64,000 bases of DNA from Manduca sexta. Taxonomy: Eukaryota > Arthropoda > Insecta > Lepidoptera > Sphingidae. The notes beneath the pieces were generated by a model. It did no database searches. It was not told the DNA's origin and saw only the letters and a program-made list of their open reading frames with translations. Positions 44,501-58,554 of this stretch are shown piece by piece. The stretch's first letter is position 1, and each line of letters opens with the position of its first letter. A program made the position numbers and the translations under genes. The stretch spans positions 11,811,170 to 11,875,169 of the forward strand of contig NC_051134.1 in NCBI RefSeq assembly GCF_014839805.1, given 5' to 3'.

Positions 44501-45994
44501 GGATCGTTAACTTTCTTGTTGTTCCGAAATCATTCACTTTGAATTACTCCAAAGTTGTGTGATTAATAAAATATCCAAACGCGTTCGCCTCATTATGTAC
44601 ATTCAAGCGATACATTTATGTGTTAAATTCTAATCTAGATATTTAGATATTACGAAAATATGTTGAAAAAAAAAATACTTATTGAAATAATGAACTCAAT
44701 TTCAATATTATCCTCCAAACCCTCAGTTATGCGTGAGGCTTATGAATACTTTATTAATAGTTATTAAGTATCCTACAGGGGGTGAACTAACGCGCTGTAA
44801 TTACAAACGTTAATAAATGACGTGAATTACAACGCTGGTAATTATTACCTTCAAACGGCATTACAAATTTTCATCGTCACGGAACGCGACGGATTTGTCG
44901 AAACAAACTTTGAACCCACGCCACGCATCTGCTAATAGTTAATCTTGTTAATCAAATGTTAAGCAGATAGAGATATTTAATTAGTTAGCAGCAAACGGAA
45001 AGTGCTTTCGTTGAGGACACTAAACTAGCCCGAGCGAAAGAATACCCAGGGGAAGGGACCAATTACTTAGCGACCAGTTACGTCGATTCAAGCTTTCCCT
45101 TCACGAACTCACTCCAATATACCACTGGCCTATTGAAACAGTCTAGCCATGAATATTATAATTTACTACGTCCAATAAACTTAACAGACGCAAAGTTTCA
45201 CCTATTATAAATTTAAAATTAACTTCACTAAAACAGAAAATATTAAGGATCGGTTTTAAATTCAATGCAGTATCACGGTAAGCAGAACAATCAACGTACA
45301 ATATAAAGGGCATGTTATAGGTACACGAACTGTTCTAATTGATAAACTGCGTCCAGCACGGAGACAATTGGAAATGTTCCTCGTTCAATTAAACCGACAC
45401 GACCGGCCACCCCCCGGCCGCGTCCTACTTTTTTTTATTGAACGCTCCGACAAACACATGTTTTAACTGCTTGTAAAACATGCAGACTCGTAAACTCGTT
45501 AAGTATGTTTTGTTTTAATTTGAATATCGGCTAAACGAGATCCGAAAGATTTACACGCTCGTAATACTATTTGTAGATCATTACATGGTTCAAAAAATGA
45601 GCCGTTTTTGAAATGTGCACTTGAAGTTTAGTGTCAGTAGAGGCACAATAGTTAGAGAGCACTCTCGCAAGGAGTCCGTTGTCGTCGGCATGTGTCGCTA
45701 ATTGCCTTCGTTGGGCACCGAGTGCGCTGCGCGACGCTCCGCACTGCCTTACATTCTGAGACGTTGTATCTGTATCAAATTGCTTATACTTACTAAACTG
45801 TCTTTTATTGGCGAGTTTCTGTATGTGAAGATTCAATTGATTGATTACGTCTTTGGTGGCTTTGGGAAAGATTTGTTCTAAGCTAAGGATTTTCAATGGA
45901 CATAAATAAATCTGGCTAAAAGCCAGTCAGTCAATCATATTAACATTGTATAGAGTATATGATTTAATTCTATTTTAATTTACCTGGATGAAAA

Positions 45995-46180
45995 CAACTT
46001 AAGCTGCTTAACCACAAGCTCCCGGGGAATTTGCGTGATTTTTGACGGGAAGAACATATTTTCGACGAAATTGCATTTGTGCCCAAAGGCCGATAGGATC
46101 GCTCCCCGTTACATCCTAAATATATCTCACAATTCGCCCTAGCGATAAGGGCGTTTGGTAAAACACCCATCATTTATTTC
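45995..46180 (+). repeat. SINE-body-like fragment, low confidence
   Basis: A short block (TTTGTGCCCAAAGGCCGATA, then GGATCGCTCCCCGTTACAT) resembles the body of the SINE at 14361 (TTTGTGCCCGAAATGGCTAT, then GGCTCGCCCCCTATCACAT). There is no tRNA head or tail. It may be a decayed relative. Confidence 0.3.
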
Positions 46181-48792
46181 CTTCCCAAAGTTCTGCAAGA
46201 GAAGTACAAGAGTTATCTATCTTTCTACATACACAGATGTAATATAAGGATAATTCACACAAAATCTCAAAATGTGTGTCCTGAGTATTGATGCTCAGTC
46301 ATATGTATTTATCATCCATTTAATATTTTTATTTCATTGAAAGTTATTTAAACTAATATTGTTTAAACAAAAATCCAGATATTTTGGTAAATATGAGAAT
46401 ATTCGTAATGATTCAATATCACTTATATGAATATTTAAAAATAGGCGTACTTTATGCCAATGCTTTTATCGCACTAGGGCAATATGGAAAGCCGGAAATC
46501 AATTTAAGTGCGTGTCCGTCAAAATAAAATCATTCCCACATTATCTCATTATCATGTGATTCAAGAGAACACGAAATAGGATTCATGATAATTATCACTA
46601 GTTTTAAAAACCCGAGAGCACTCTTCATAATATATTAATAGAGGTGGATTTTTCTGAACATTATAGAGAGCCTATACAAAATAATACTTAATTCAAATTA
46701 TTTAAAAGTTACATTTTTACGATCATTACTGCAATGGGTATATTATAAAGAAAAAGTTTGCATATGTAGATATGTTTTATTTATTTGTATTAAATTTCGG
46801 GGAATAATATTATGCGTACTGAAAATCCTTAAGCAATCTAATAAATTATGTGCATGTGGTTAGTAGTTTTTATTAAAATTTCTCCCTTTCTCTTTGTTTT
46901 AAGAAAAAACATTAGTTTATATTAATTTATCGTTTTATTCAGCTTGTCGAACACGTATTTGAAACGTCTTCAACACAAAAACTTTTCACCACAAAAGCGA
47001 TTTAAAAATTTCGAGGTTTTGCGAGAATCACTCATAACTGCTATTATATAAAATCGTGTGACGGAAAACATTTAGTAAGCACACTAGTTGCTCTTCAGAG
47101 AGCTATTTCAGAGGATAAATACTTTACTTCCGATCCGTATGGGTACAAGCTGAATATTATTATAAAATATATTTTCCGATAAATGTTGCGTGCAGCCGAG
47201 TGGAAATCTCTTTAATACTTCAACAAACGCCAGCAGGATATCGCCTTGATATATAGTATAATAGCTAGTGTGCGAACTGAACCCCGTTCTCTTCAGTGTT
47301 CCACTGACCCAATTATTCTTACAACCACTTCTTAGTGACATAAAAATATCTGTCATAACTTTTTAAAACAAGTCGCTAAGTGGAGCGCTACGCTTTTTTA
47401 ACAGGGACCATTGAATCGACAATTTAATAGTACTACGATCTATTTTCTCTCTGCGTTATGAAATTTTAAGGGCACCGCAACTACATTAGTCACTAAATAA
47501 AATAGTTTATTTATAATTTATTTATTTATTAATTAATAAATAATATTTATTTAGTTAATAATATTATAGTTAACATTATCCATGTGGAAGTTGATATGAC
47601 ATTTATTTTATATATTTTATTAACAGCAACCGGATGACGCTCAAACCGCAAATACTAAAATATGATCGGGCTATCAACATTAAACATTAATACAATATTA
47701 TTATTGCTAAAATTAAATCAGTGATATTTTATTAGTAAAGTGCGTCAGAGATGGTGGGCGTAAGATTTTTAATCAGGAACCCTCATAGTATTTGATTTCC
47801 TATTCGTGCATGTATTATATATCCACATTCAATCCCCATTTAACCAGTATCTAAAGGTATATTGGTAGGATTTTATATGGACCCTTGGCCGCCGAATTCT
47901 ATGGTCCATCATTAACGAGAAGGACTATTGTTTCATCCTAAGAACCTGCTATCTGGTACCACAAGACCGGCAATTTCATGTAAATTTATAGTCAGTGTGC
48001 AAAACCTGTTCAAAAAACTAATACACCTAATAAACTGTTAATGAGTAGAAAAATATGTCATGTTTTAATAAAGCGTGAAATTATGAAACTGACGTTCATT
48101 AACAATCACAAGTCACTCAGTTGATTTGTGGTTGCGCTTAATATACGATAGTGTGGTTTTAGGTGGAGCTGTATTCGTATTTCCTTTGAAATACGAAGTC
48201 TGTTCATATTAAATCAAATGGTGGTAAATTGTAAACGAGTGCATTTAATATAAGGTTAAGGGGACAGTATTTCGTTAACACACGGATCAATAGTCAGAAT
48301 TCATATTTACACCAAACGCTACAAAAAACACTTTAGTAATAGCACTTTAAAATCGAAATCGACACAGCAGTAAACATACGCCAACAAGTTCCAATTACAG
48401 CCACACCACCCGTCCAAAGGTAAAACAGTTTTAAAAGCATACGTGCAATAATTTCGACGAAAAAACCATTAATTATTCATTGTCCGCGGCGGACTATCAT
48501 CCTGGCGGTTTGTTTACGTTCGCAGGGCGCCTAACTACGGCTGCGCGCCCGCCCGCCGCCGCTCGCCGCCCAAGCGGACAGCCAGCAACACGAGGTCGAC
48601 GACCCAGCATTCCGACTCTGCATTCACCATTTCACATACCTAAACCTCTAGATAACATTCCTAACGATCTTCCAATGAGTTGATCAGTTCAGTCTAGACT
48701 AAATAATGAAATTATCCCTAAACCAATTTAATTTTATTTTTGATCAATTATAATGTTCATATAGCTTTTATATCCTATTCAATCTTTTATAT

Positions 48793-49130
48793 AATAATAA
48801 TAATAATAATACCAGCCCTGTATTATATACTTGCCCACTGCTGAGCACGGGCCTCCTCTACTACTCAGAGGGATTAGGCCTTAGACCACCACGCTGGCCT
48901 AGCGCGGATTGGTAGACTTCACACACTTTCGAAATTCCTATAGTGAACTTCTCAGATGTGCAGGTTTCCTCACGATGTTTTCCTTCACTGTTAAAGCGAA
49001 CGATAGATTCACAAAGAATATACACATGATTTTAGGAAAGTCAGAGGTGTGTGCCCTTGGGATTTGAACCTGCGGACGTTTGTCTTGGCAGTCCGTTCCA
49101 CACCCAACTAGGCTATCGCCGCTCTTCTCG
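48793..49130 (-). mobile_element. tRNA-derived SINE with 13-bp target-site duplication
   Basis: The minus strand has a tRNA-like head with A box TAGCCTAGTTGG (plus 49104-49115) and B box GGTTCAAATCC (plus 49060-49070). The body ends in a TTA-repeat tail (plus 48793-48810). The 13-mer CAATCTTTTATAT flanks both ends (48780-48792 and 49131-49143), a perfect target duplication. Confidence 0.9.
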
Positions 49131-52100
49131 CAATCTTTTATATGTTGACAATTTTAATTTGAAGTCATTTTTATCACAGTATCTGTTTTAAAAACATGAC
49201 TGATCTAATATTTAGAAATATGTACCTCATATATTATTATTGTATGCCGGATTTCATACCAGCAGCCAAGGACGGTTTTGTCTTTCAATATCTTCTTATT
49301 AAAAGCATGATATTTGTCATCGATAAAGCATATTCTATATGTACAACTTTTATATGATATCTCGTCACACCAACAGCGATCATTGACTAGTAACGCGTAT
49401 AATAAATCATGTTAATAATCATATTGTGTACTCGCGATCTATTTTGGGACGAAGTCGTGTCGAACGCAATATTGTCTCCGTGTGACATAAAACTTATTAT
49501 AAATTCTATTGCTCCATTATGCTTTGTTCATAACATCCTTTATGGCCTCGTCGTATGAATACGTGAAGAGGCTAAAAATTTCGTTCGTCATTTCAATACA
49601 GCCTAAAACCCGAAAACCATGACAATCAACGTAATTCGGTGAAGGTTAACAACTAGGTATTTCTTTTTAAAAACGAATAGCCAGAATCCGTCTTTAATAA
49701 AGAAATGAGAACAAATATGATCTAGTTAAATACCTGGAGGCGAAAGCGATCTTAAGGTGTTGACACACTGCAGATGAATATTCATTAACTATGGGATGTG
49801 GTACCAGTTTACGTTTTCTAAACTATAAAAATCAATGCCAACACTCATACATTTCAGATAAGTTGTTAGCGACTGCTCTCAACATGACAAAACATCTGTG
49901 ACAAAGTTCCTGTACCAACGCCCGCACTTGCGGTAGTCATACTACGCCGCAACAACCTGATAGCTTCTCTTTTGTAACAAAATACACGTACGTATATAGT
50001 TTGATACTAAACTTGCTTTAGGTACTGATACATTTAAATTACCTTATTTTTAATACATTAAATGTATCTAAAACGCACAGTGTAGATGGCGCACCGAGAA
50101 TAGCCTGTTGTTTGTTTGTCAATAACTTCAACCAATACATCACCAAGAGTCTAGAGCTCCAGCCAAATATTTGCGAATCCATCAACGGTTTATTTTTTAA
50201 AGTAACGTAAGCTTACATTTTACAACCAGCTCGTGCAGTGCCGAGTCATGTAATACATCAAATAATATTTTTAGTGAACTAATGTACGTTGTAAGCATTC
50301 AAAAACAAAAATACGAACTTATGTTTGCGAGCGCCTTTAGGAAAAAGGTTTGTTTCAAAACATTTTATGCCCTGTATTTCGGATAGTGGCTTCATAAAAG
50401 ATGAGCACATGTACAATATATTTTTATTCATGTACCATATTGTTTGCTTCCAATTAAGGAAACCTTTTTACTATGCGAGATATGTCATAGTCATAGAACG
50501 TAGTGATACCATTTTTGATGTCGAAATATAATGCAACACATTGGCTTATAAATTATACAACACTGCAAATAAGTATGCATTTTGCCGACTTTACAGGCGG
50601 GACTAAAAATATAATAAATTCTACTTAAAAACCGATGTTCGCAGTTATAAAATTCTTGAACTATGTAGGCTATGTTTTTGTGTTGCGGATTTTGCTAAAT
50701 CGGATTGGTACAACAAAAATGATTTTAACCAAAGTTTACCAACCATGTAACCTGTCATAAAATATATTCGCAGTGTTGCAGTTTATAAGTTACGACACAA
50801 TAATTTTCTTCAAAATATGTATATATGTAAACTTCTCAGTTTTACTATCGCAAAGGGTAGTGTGTATAAAGTAGATTACTATACGCAAGCGACGCGAAAT
50901 TAGTTTTCATCAACGTTACAAAGACGAATACGTTATACAAAATTTTCCTCTAAGTCACAATATGTTATGTATACGATACTATATCGTAAAATTATATAAT
51001 ATTATATGCATCGAATACTATACATGATGCATAAAATATCACCGAATTCGTGCCATGCATGCAGATTCTTATATCGCAGCTAAAGTTGATCTTGTGATTT
51101 CAGCTGCGATGTCTAACATACACGGTTTAATGGCGCCTGTAATGGAAATCTTGACGCGTTGCCAACAAGCAGCCTAATAAGTGGTAGTACAAAAAATATA
51201 AACATGTCTGGTACACAAGCCAGCGGCCGAGACGTCTGGCGCATCGTTGCCATTCACAGCGAGTTTAATCTAGCTCGCACTATCGCCCGTCACGGCCTAC
51301 CTTCACAAACCTTCTGCGACCGACTGCTCATTACGCGCCGTGTTACCGACTGGCCCACTACTCTCAACTTCATAATTAATCGCTATTTGTGCACCATTAA
51401 TGGCCACAGATTACAATGTACTCGCATCCACGTTTAAACTACAGTTTGATAGAACAAACTGTGTTTATAAATCGTATGTAATTTTCAATGAATCATACTG
51501 ACACTATCATTAATTTGATGTGCAACTTATTGACAAATGGGAAAGCGGACGAGTAATCTTTTAATGACAGATCCGTATCAAAAATATATGAATCCACTTT
51601 GTATAGTTTCGGTTATTGCTATTAAAATGCTATAGACTTCAGACGCATATTGCTGCGTAAGTGAATGCGACTAGACGAGTCTCCATGCCAAGAAATTAAA
51701 CTATCCAACACAACAAGTAATAAAATGAAAAAAATCACTTGCGATGAGTGTACAGTGCGAGCCGAAGACGAAAATGAACAGCGGGAAAACATACACATTA
51801 TTATGTGATTACAATATTTCATAACTTCTGTATTCCATACAGACAAAACCCTTTAATAAAGAAATACACCGCCAATATTCAAGATAAAACTCATTATACC
51901 ATTATATTCTTCCAAGGTATTGTTAAACCTTTTACAACAACACAATTATATATTATATATTAGTTATTATATATGGCCGATTGTAACAGAACACCGTGAA
52001 CGTGCACTTTTTCATTATTCACTTAAAGTTTAAACAACATTAAATGATAAAAATAAACCGTTTTTACTGCATTAATCCAATTGGAAAATCCGTCAATTAA

Positions 52101-52891
52101 AGACCTTGTTGTAAATATTGTATGTCTGGCAATGTAGATTTATATTTTATATTTTTATTACTCGATCTGTGTCAGACTGCACTCAGTAGCCGGTATTAAA
52201 GTAACACAATTATTGTTTTCAGATTAGGTGGTACCATCAACTTTAATATATATACAAACCTTAAGTCTTTATAATAGCAATAGGTAATATATTTAAAGTT
52301 TGTAGTCTCTCCAATAAAATCCACAATATGCATATTCGTAGTGTTTGTATAAGCGACGATATACGTATATTATGATAGTAATGCACTAACTGAATGATGT
52401 TCGTTGTCTCGTGTGATGTTTGTTTATGTACGACTTTTACGAGTGCAACATATTGAGTCAAGACAGTAGTGTACGAGTTGATTTAATGGAACAGATAATA
52501 AACAGTTCTTATATCTTTGTTTATGAATAAGCTTGTACTAAGAAAGTTCAGTATACTACTACGTACATAGTACTATTTATATATTTTGTTGTACCAAGAA
52601 CGGCGTTTGGCTTGTTTTTATGATGGAATTGATTAATTAATAAAAAACCTTGATAAGATTATCTAAATTCTTAAACAGCTAGAAAGTAACAAAACAGCAA
52701 TTCAACACTGACTTTTGTAAAGTAATATCTTATATAAGTGGTAAATGTTGTAATTTTCTAGAATAGGACGGAGCGACGGATAATCATTGAGGGATTTCCT
52801 CCACGTGTAGTGTAGATATTGATTATACTATCAATAATACAGTACCTTTGCGCAGGTAATTCGCCAATCATTATAATTATTTATTTTATAC

Positions 52892-53423
52892 AATAATACC
52901 AGCCCTGTATTATATTATACTTGCCCACTGCTGAGCACGGGCCTCCCCTACTACTCAGAGGGATTAGGCATTAGTCCACCACGCTGGCCTAGTGCGGATT
53001 GGTAGACTTCACACACCATCGAAATTCCTATAGAGAACTTCTCGAATGTGCAGGTTTCTCACGATGTTTTCCTTCACCGTTAAGGTGGTAGCTCAAGGTC
53101 AAATTTCGTCATATTAAATTTTAAAGGCCGAAATATCCATGATTATTCATTATTTTTACATTTTTCTTTCAACTGCGAGAACTAATCACTAACTAGACGT
53201 GAATTTAAATTCTTTACTTGCCAATACTTGTTTAGTTACCCAGATTAAAGCCGAAACAAAATGTATGAAAATGGACCTTGAGCTACCACCTTAAAGCGAA
53301 CGATAAATTCACAAAGAATACACACATGATTTTAGAAAAGTCAGAGGTGTGTGCCCTTGGAATTTGAACCTGCGGACATTCGTCTCGGCAGTCCGTTCCA
53401 CACCCAACTAGGCTATCGCCGCT
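52892..53423 (-). mobile_element. Same-family SINE interrupted by a MITE
   Basis: Sequence on both sides matches the 48793 SINE, from the CCAGCCCTGTATTATA end to the A-box end GGCTATCGCCGCT. It is split at CCGTTAA/AGCGAACG by the 207-bp element at 53084-53290. Removing one TTAA and the insert restores a continuous SINE. Flanks share TTTATACAA, suggesting its own target duplication. Confidence 0.88.
53084..53290. mobile_element. TTAA-flanked MITE (short form) nested in a SINE
   Basis: The 207-bp insert has perfect 17-bp terminal inverted repeats (GGTGGTAGCTCAAGGTC) and duplicated TTAA at 53080-53083 and 53291-53294. Its interior is an inverted, shorter relative of the 21976 element, lacking one fold-back arm. 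No transposase is encoded. Confidence 0.9.
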
Positions 53424-56400
53424 TTATTTTTTTTTATACAATCCTACATATAATTTTTGGTTTACTTATATCTAAATCAAAAAGAACACGCTAAGTTATA
53501 AATACGTGATGATGAACATTTCAGTGTTAAATCCATAACTAGGAAATTGTTTCTGTTTTACATCACGTGTAAGATTAGTTTGTTATTAACCACGGCAAGA
53601 AACAATAGAAATCTTGTAATAATATTTACAAGAACATTCAAGATTCATTTATATTGTTACGTTGCTTATGTAAGATTTTAATGAAAGAAATAATAATGTA
53701 ATACAAGTGAAATAACACAAAATAGATAGATGCTTCACCAACCGTGATAAATCATAACGTCGAAACTAGATAAAGAATTGTCTTCCGTGTTACAATTACT
53801 GAGCGAAAATAATGGTTTTCAAGTTTACATTTTTTATTGTAATTTTCATTGATTTAATTATGATTATCACTTTTTTTATTCTTATTATAAAAATAGAAAA
53901 ATATCTGAAACATTTGGAGCAAAAAAAAAATAGGTGACAAATATCAATATTGGATGTCGTAATACTGTATTCATCGGATTGATTTAACGATGTTCAATCG
54001 TTAAAATCATTCTAAAATTGATACAAGGTCTTCAAATCGTTAGGTAGATAACATTGACAAATTAGCAAGACGTGCGATTTTATATCACCCAACAAAACAA
54101 TTCAAACCATCGAAATTTTATTTATTCTACGTCACCTTTAAAATGTAGTTGCAATACGTTACGTTCTATTAACGCAAGTGGCCCAAAAACATACGTCACA
54201 TGAATGAGGGAAGCCAGAGTTGTGTCGCAGGTACAATAGATCAAAGATATCTGTGCTGTGTGCGAGTCCGCCGCGTTACGCTCGACGGAGCGTGGCCGAC
54301 CTCCAAGGCTGCAAACACGAATTAGATCTCGCCTCGCAAACTAACCAGCCCTGTTTAACTGATTTTTTTCTTAACTGTCGCTACGTGGACGCCCAGAATC
54401 GCCTCGACCCGAGATGATTCACCGCGCACCGTCGAGAGTTCCGTTTTAAAACAATCTTTTGTTTGACTTTAGTTTCTAACTATTAGTTGAAGTACAAAGT
54501 AAATTATATTGTGTACCAGACTTCTCGAAACTTTAATGAAATTTAAAATTGATTACAAAGCGTAAACCGTCTAAAATGAGTATAGAGGTATTACATATTA
54601 CTTTCAGAAACACAGAGTATCAGAAAAATAAAAAATGTTACCCATTACTAATGTACCAAATGTGCACTCATTGGAAAAACATGTTTTGTGATAAATTAAA
54701 TCATTTACAAATACCTTTGTAATCTGTCTGTACAAAATAAGCCTCTATTCTGTACATGCGTACGGAGTAAAATCAAGATTTCTTGAGAATTTCAAATCTT
54801 ATTTTTTTTTATTTATTACGCAAAACATACAATGAATAGAATTTGTTAATAATTTCAATATAGTGTAAAAGTAATTCACCACTGAACATCAGGAAACTAT
54901 TAAGTCAGTATAAAATATTTCACGGAACCGACAATTCCGTATAGCGGCGAGGGCATAAGCCAATATGGAAATGCACAGATTCTATATTCACTTGCCCTAT
55001 TTCGCATTTAAATCGGCAGCTATGATTTTAAACTCAATGTAGTTAATAACGCTGTGGCCTCCACGAATGCGTTACAAGGTGCGAGCTATTTCGATTCATT
55101 GAGGGCCGTCAACAAAGAATATATTTGTGCATAATACAACTACCTTTATTAGGTAAACACAAAGGATTCGTATACAGACGTCCTACGAGTTAGTATAGTC
55201 TACGGACTATAGGTATAACTTTTTTTATACAACTAAATGATAAGATGAGCAAGTCGCTTGCTTTTGATACGCGCAACTGCTCATAAGAGTAACGCGATCA
55301 CTCAATAAAAAAAATGATCTGAGTTCAGCCTTTAAAAATCTGGACGTCTTTTATAATTTGGCAAAGACGTGTCGACATTGGACGCTATTTGCGTCAATTG
55401 ATACCAATTCGTTGAGCCAATTCAGTACTTCTTGGTAATTCTTTTTTTTTTATTCAATTGAATGAAGAGATAAGGGAATCACTCGCTTGATAATAGCGAT
55501 GACTGCCTAGAAACAATAAGATCTTCCCACAAAATTTTAAATGACAAAGCACTACATATCACTAAACTGCGCTGCTTATTAAATAAAAATATTTTTGTAT
55601 TTTGTGACGGATTTTGTAAAATCTATACTTGCTATTTTTCAATGGATTGCAACCCTGGACATTGCAATAGAACTCTCACTTGTTAACTGTGTAACAAAGT
55701 TTCCAGCTTCCGACATAGCTTAATGATTGCCTTAATTTAACAACAACCGGAACAGACAGTGTCCACTGCATCGCGCTCTTACAAACAATTAAATTAGATA
55801 AGATTAAAGATAAATTAAAATTGAAGCTTGTATGATTCTTGCGTTTACAATTTGATCTTACTATCGTAGTAATATTATAAATGTAAAAGTTTGTGAAATG
55901 TTTATACATTTGTTTGAAGTAAACGCCTAAACCACATCAGATTTTGGCAAATATAGCCAAAGAAGTGGCTTAAAATACAGACTTCTTATGGTGCCAGTAA
56001 ATATACATTGAGACTGACGTGGGCGGATCCACAAGCAAAATCTATCGACTTATAAAGCTTTTTAAGCTAGAATTATTGTCCAACATGTGTAATATAAGAC
56101 AATAATGATCGTCATATTGAAGAGAACGTAGTATCAAACAACATAGTCAAAAGATATGTGAAACTCTGGCTAATTACACCTAATGATCCGGATGACCAAA
56201 TTACATTAATGAAATCTATTAGCAACTATTGAGATGTCGATATAACGTATTCTTTAATGTACTAGCACATTAACACGCTTGCTTTAAAAAACAATGATGA
56301 AGAGAATTTCTTAAGGGATTTAAACAAATGGACGCTACATCAAATATTTGAACCAAATTCATGTTTGAAGTATTATAAAACACAAGTACTAGTTGAACAG

Positions 56401-57293
56401 AAGACCTAATAAAGATCGCAAGAAGTCTGGTGAGAGCTTCCAACAGTTCGGTCCGGAAATCTTAGGCAAGACCTATGTTCCATAGTAGATATCCTATGGC
56501 TGATGTTGGAGTGAATATAAAGATGTAATAAAGACATTATACCTGACTGAAGCCATGACTAAAATTGCGATAATAATTAGGGATAGCTTTTATATCTCCT
56601 CTTCTACCTATGTCAGTAAGATGAAGTTTTTATAATATTGCATATTACACCATATTTAATCACTTAATCGCTTACAATCCACTCCGAATATATAACACAA
56701 TGTAAATGTTGCCGAAAAGATTACCCAATTCAAATTCACATCGTTAGCAAGTTGCGAGGACCGTGAATGTCATTGTACGTACGTACCTCACACACAGCCC
56801 ATTCGGGGATTACCGCCGGCGGCATGATAAAACGGATGCTCCGTTCAAAACGCATCATATCTAGCGCAGTATCCACCTACAGGGAATATTTGATATACCA
56901 GAATATGGTAGCTCTCGTTGCATGAAGAAATTTAAACAAACTTACCATTAAGTATTTATTTGTGTTTATGTACCACGAAAATATAAATAAAGCACATGTG
57001 TAGCCTGTACAGATAAAGACTAATTTATGTAACAAATTACAAGTGTATTGTTAAATTATTTAATTAATTATTAAACCACGAGAAGCGGATGTAGTATAGT
57101 CATCATTTATAACATAATACACAGAATAACGATAAGCGACACGAAAACAATGCGAAATCCTCGAAAAACAGAGGAAGTGGCCCAAAGTATCGTGTCACGG
57201 GATTATGCATTATCACAAAAACTAAATTGTGGTTTTCCCCAACTGTGTTCATGTTTGCGGAAACCAACTAAGTACGTCGATATTTATTCAAGA

Positions 57294-58554
57294 CTAGCTT
57301 TTGCCCGCGGCTCCGCCCGCGTTACAAAGTTTTTCGGGCTAAAGTTTTCCGTTATAAAAGTCACGCTATATATTTTCCCGGGAGCCTATGTTCTTCCCAG
57401 GGTCTCAAACTGTCTCCATACCAAATTTTATCCTAATACGTTGGGTAGTTTTTAAGTTTAACACGTTCGGGCAGACCGATGCAGCGGGGGATTTTGTTTT
57501 ATGATATATTTTTGTAGAACTTTTTAAGAGGAACAATCCCGTCATACATTATTGTTGCATAACTTTAACCGTTTACGCAGAGCACGCAACAGAAGCTCTC
57601 AAAACTAATAAATTGTCCCCGTTTTTGCATCATGTTTCATTACTGCTCCACTCCTATTGGTCATAGCGTGACGATATATAACCTATAGCACTCCAGGAAC
57701 AAAGGGCTATCCAACACAAAAATATTTTTTCAATTCGAACCGGTAGTTCCTGAGATTAGCGATTACTGCTCTGCTCCTATTGGTCATAGCGTGATGATAT
57801 ATAGCCTATAGCACTTCACGAACAAAGGCCTATCCAATACAAAATTATTTTTTTAGTTTGAACCGGTAGTTCCTGAGATTAGCCATTACTGCTCTGCTCC
57901 TATTGGGTATAGCGTGATGATATATAGCCTATAGCACTCCACGAACAAAGGGCTATCCAACGCAAAAAGAATTATTCAGTTCAAACTCCTAGTTTCTGAG
58001 ATTAGCCATTACTGCTCTGCTCCTATTGGTCATAGCGTGATGATATATAGCCTATAGCACTTCACGAACAAAGGCCTATCCAATACAAAATTATTTTTTT
58101 AGTTTGAACCGGTAGTTCCTGAGATTAGCCATTACTGCTCTGCTCCTATTGGGTATAGCGTGATGATATATAGCCTATAGCACTCCACGAACAAAGGGCT
58201 ATCCAACGCAAAAAGAATTTTTCAGTTTGGACCGGTATTTCCTGAGATTAGCCATTACTGCTCCGCTCCTATTGGGTATAGCGTGATGATATAGAGCCTA
58301 TAGCACTTCACGAACAAAGGGCTATCCAACGCAAAAAGAATTTTTCAGTTCGGACCAGTAGTTCCTGAGATTAGCCATTACTGCTCCGCTCCTATTGGGT
58401 ATAGCGTGATGATATATAGCCTATAGCACTCCACGAACAAAGGGCTATCCAACGCAAAAAGAATTTTTCAGTTTGGACCGGTAGTTCCTGAGATTAGCGC
58501 GTTCAAACAAACAAACAAACAAACAAACTCTTCAGCTTTATATAATAGTATAGA
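57294..58554 (-). mobile_element. Helitron-like element with seven 123-bp monomers
   Basis: The plus strand reads A/CTAGCTTTTGCCCGCGGC ... AATAGTATAGA/T, inserted between A and T. The minus-strand 3' end has the CGCGG/CCGCG hairpin then CTAG. Seven monomers start at 57639, 57762, 57885, 58008, 58131, 58254 and 58377, each spaced exactly 123 bp. A CAAA run follows. No protein is encoded. Confidence 0.88.
57639..58499. repeat. 123-bp minisatellite, seven units, partly dimeric
   Basis: Each unit starts ATTACTGCTC and carries CTATTGGTCATAGCGTGATG. Units 2 and 4 share CAATACAAAATTATTTTTTT. Units 3 and 5 share TCCAACGCAAAAAGAAT and GGGTATAGCG. The 2-3 pair thus appears duplicated as 4-5, an early higher-order repeat. 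Confidence 0.88.

Noticed and set aside
48480..48683. GC-rich ORF as a first exon of kuz or another gene
   Set aside because: No hydrophobic signal with a matching donor phase on the minus strand; the plus-strand peptide is Ala/Arg/Pro low complexity.
51159..51437. 92-codon plus-strand ORF
   Set aside because: Unique sequence with slightly raised G+C but no motif, signal or splice context; more likely a regulatory patch or chance.
51622..51846. kuz signal-peptide exon (contains VIFFILLLVVLDSLISWHG)
   Set aside because: Hydrophobic core is attractive, but there is no good phase-1 donor to join the CA-initial exon at 40109 and the N-region is long.
57150..57455. 101-codon plus-strand ORF
   Set aside because: Runs across the left end of the Helitron-like element; the reading frame has no family resemblance.
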